DNA of 64,000 bases, taken from positions 3,038,001 through 3,102,000 of the forward strand of contig CBDFKK010000008.1 in NCBI GenBank assembly GCA_965248815.1. Direction: 5' to 3'. The notes below the pieces were generated by a model. It was given only the letters and a program-made list of their open reading frames with translations, was not told the DNA's origin and searched no databases. Of this stretch, positions 63,927-64,000 are shown piece by piece. Source of the stretch: CBDFKK01 sp965248815. GTDB lineage: Bacteria; Pseudomonadota; Alphaproteobacteria; SMXP01. Every line of letters begins with the position of its first letter. Positions within the stretch are counted from its first letter, which is position 1. Both the position numbers and the translations under genes were made by a program.

Positions 63927-64000
63927 TTACCGATCGGGCGAAAGACTGGAAGATTCAACTGGATATACGCGATCGCGGCCGAGCATCCAGGCCACGAACC
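63927..64000 (-). CDS. Possible C-terminal end of a gene entering from the right
   Basis: On the minus strand the frame reads FVAWMLGRDRVYPVESSSLS and stops at 63927-63929. It is open to the window edge and coherent, but too short to identify. Confidence 0.3.
   Translation of the reverse strand, partial: FVAWMLGRDRVYPVESSSLSPDR

Noticed and set aside
1..64000. Reassignment of TAA to a sense codon
   Set aside because: Many intact genes end in TAA at the expected place (S10 peptidase, cca, petA, trmL, yaaA, and the DUF4159 gene, whose TAA is followed by an overlapping start). The residues expected at the internal TAA codons differ (Tyr, Leu or Met, Glu).
1..64000. tRNA or rRNA genes
   Set aside because: I looked for T-loop sequences of the GGTTCGANTCC type and acceptor stems on both strands; hits such as that near 46198 lack the rest of a cloverleaf.
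1..64000. CRISPR array
   Set aside because: No regularly spaced direct repeats were seen.

Overview
The window reads as chromosomal DNA of an alphaproteobacterium of moderate GC content. This rests on the cytochrome bc1 operon with separate cytochrome b and c1 genes, the neighbourhood cca / DUF6111 / CoA pyrophosphatase / DUF1285 / moxR, the rplY-pth-ychF run, a PodJ-like polarity protein with Sel1 repeats, and possible CtrA-type boxes. No genus is claimed. No tRNA, rRNA, CRISPR array or replication origin was recognised.

Layout. Bases 1-3.8 kb: tail of an S10 serine peptidase, then a minus-strand run DUF1285 > Nudix CoA pyrophosphatase > DUF6111, and cca. 3.9-10.8 kb: four-gene moxR / DUF58 / BatA-DUF4159 / membrane-protein operon (envelope or aerotolerance type). 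10.9-14.3 kb: GNAT, a broken methyltransferase, apt, mtnP and a VOC protein. 14.4-17.1 kb: petA-petB-petC (bc1 complex). 17.3-26.3 kb: trmL, yaaA, a DUF2975/XRE/small exported protein unit, rplY-pth-ychF, an OprB-like porin, a crotonase, and a signal peptidase I with an extra membrane domain. 26.5-38.3 kb: accessory region with a recombinase relic, MFS transporter, DUF427, a broken VWA lipoprotein, a TetR > TlpA-like > Asp-box propeller unit, a VOC protein, a broken thioesterase, an exonuclease, an RHH-RAMA protein, a PH-domain protein and a broken SnoaL-like gene. 38.4-45.3 kb: five-gene fatty-acid/acyl-CoA oxidation operon (MerR, two acyl-CoA dehydrogenases, thiolase, multifunctional alpha subunit) with a palindromic operator inside its promoter. 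45.5-54.8 kb: CAP lipoprotein, frameshifted PodJ-like gene, TSUP plus TIGR02186 pair, exported methyltransferase, a broken hypothetical gene, a frameshifted lytic transglycosylase and an exported CbiX-like protein. 55-64 kb: TonB receptor with two frameshifts, di-heme oxidoreductase plus exported partner, a PPOX/hydrolase deletion scar, TetR, truncated haemoglobin, a YbjN gene cut by an IS3-family element, and a Cof-like pyrophosphohydrolase.

The most unusual property is the number of interrupted reading frames: five in-frame stop codons with the homologous reading continuing in the same frame (four TAA, one TGA), four single-base frameshifts in three genes, one out-of-frame deletion fusion and one IS insertion. 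All fall in genes likely to be dispensable; core genes (petABC, rplY, pth, ychF, lepB, cca, apt, moxR) are intact. This could be real gene decay or uncorrected sequence error, and reads would decide. Other points of note are the RHH-RAMA protein, the signal peptidase fusion, a 26-residue-separated pair of TetR-type palindromes, and two candidate small proteins.
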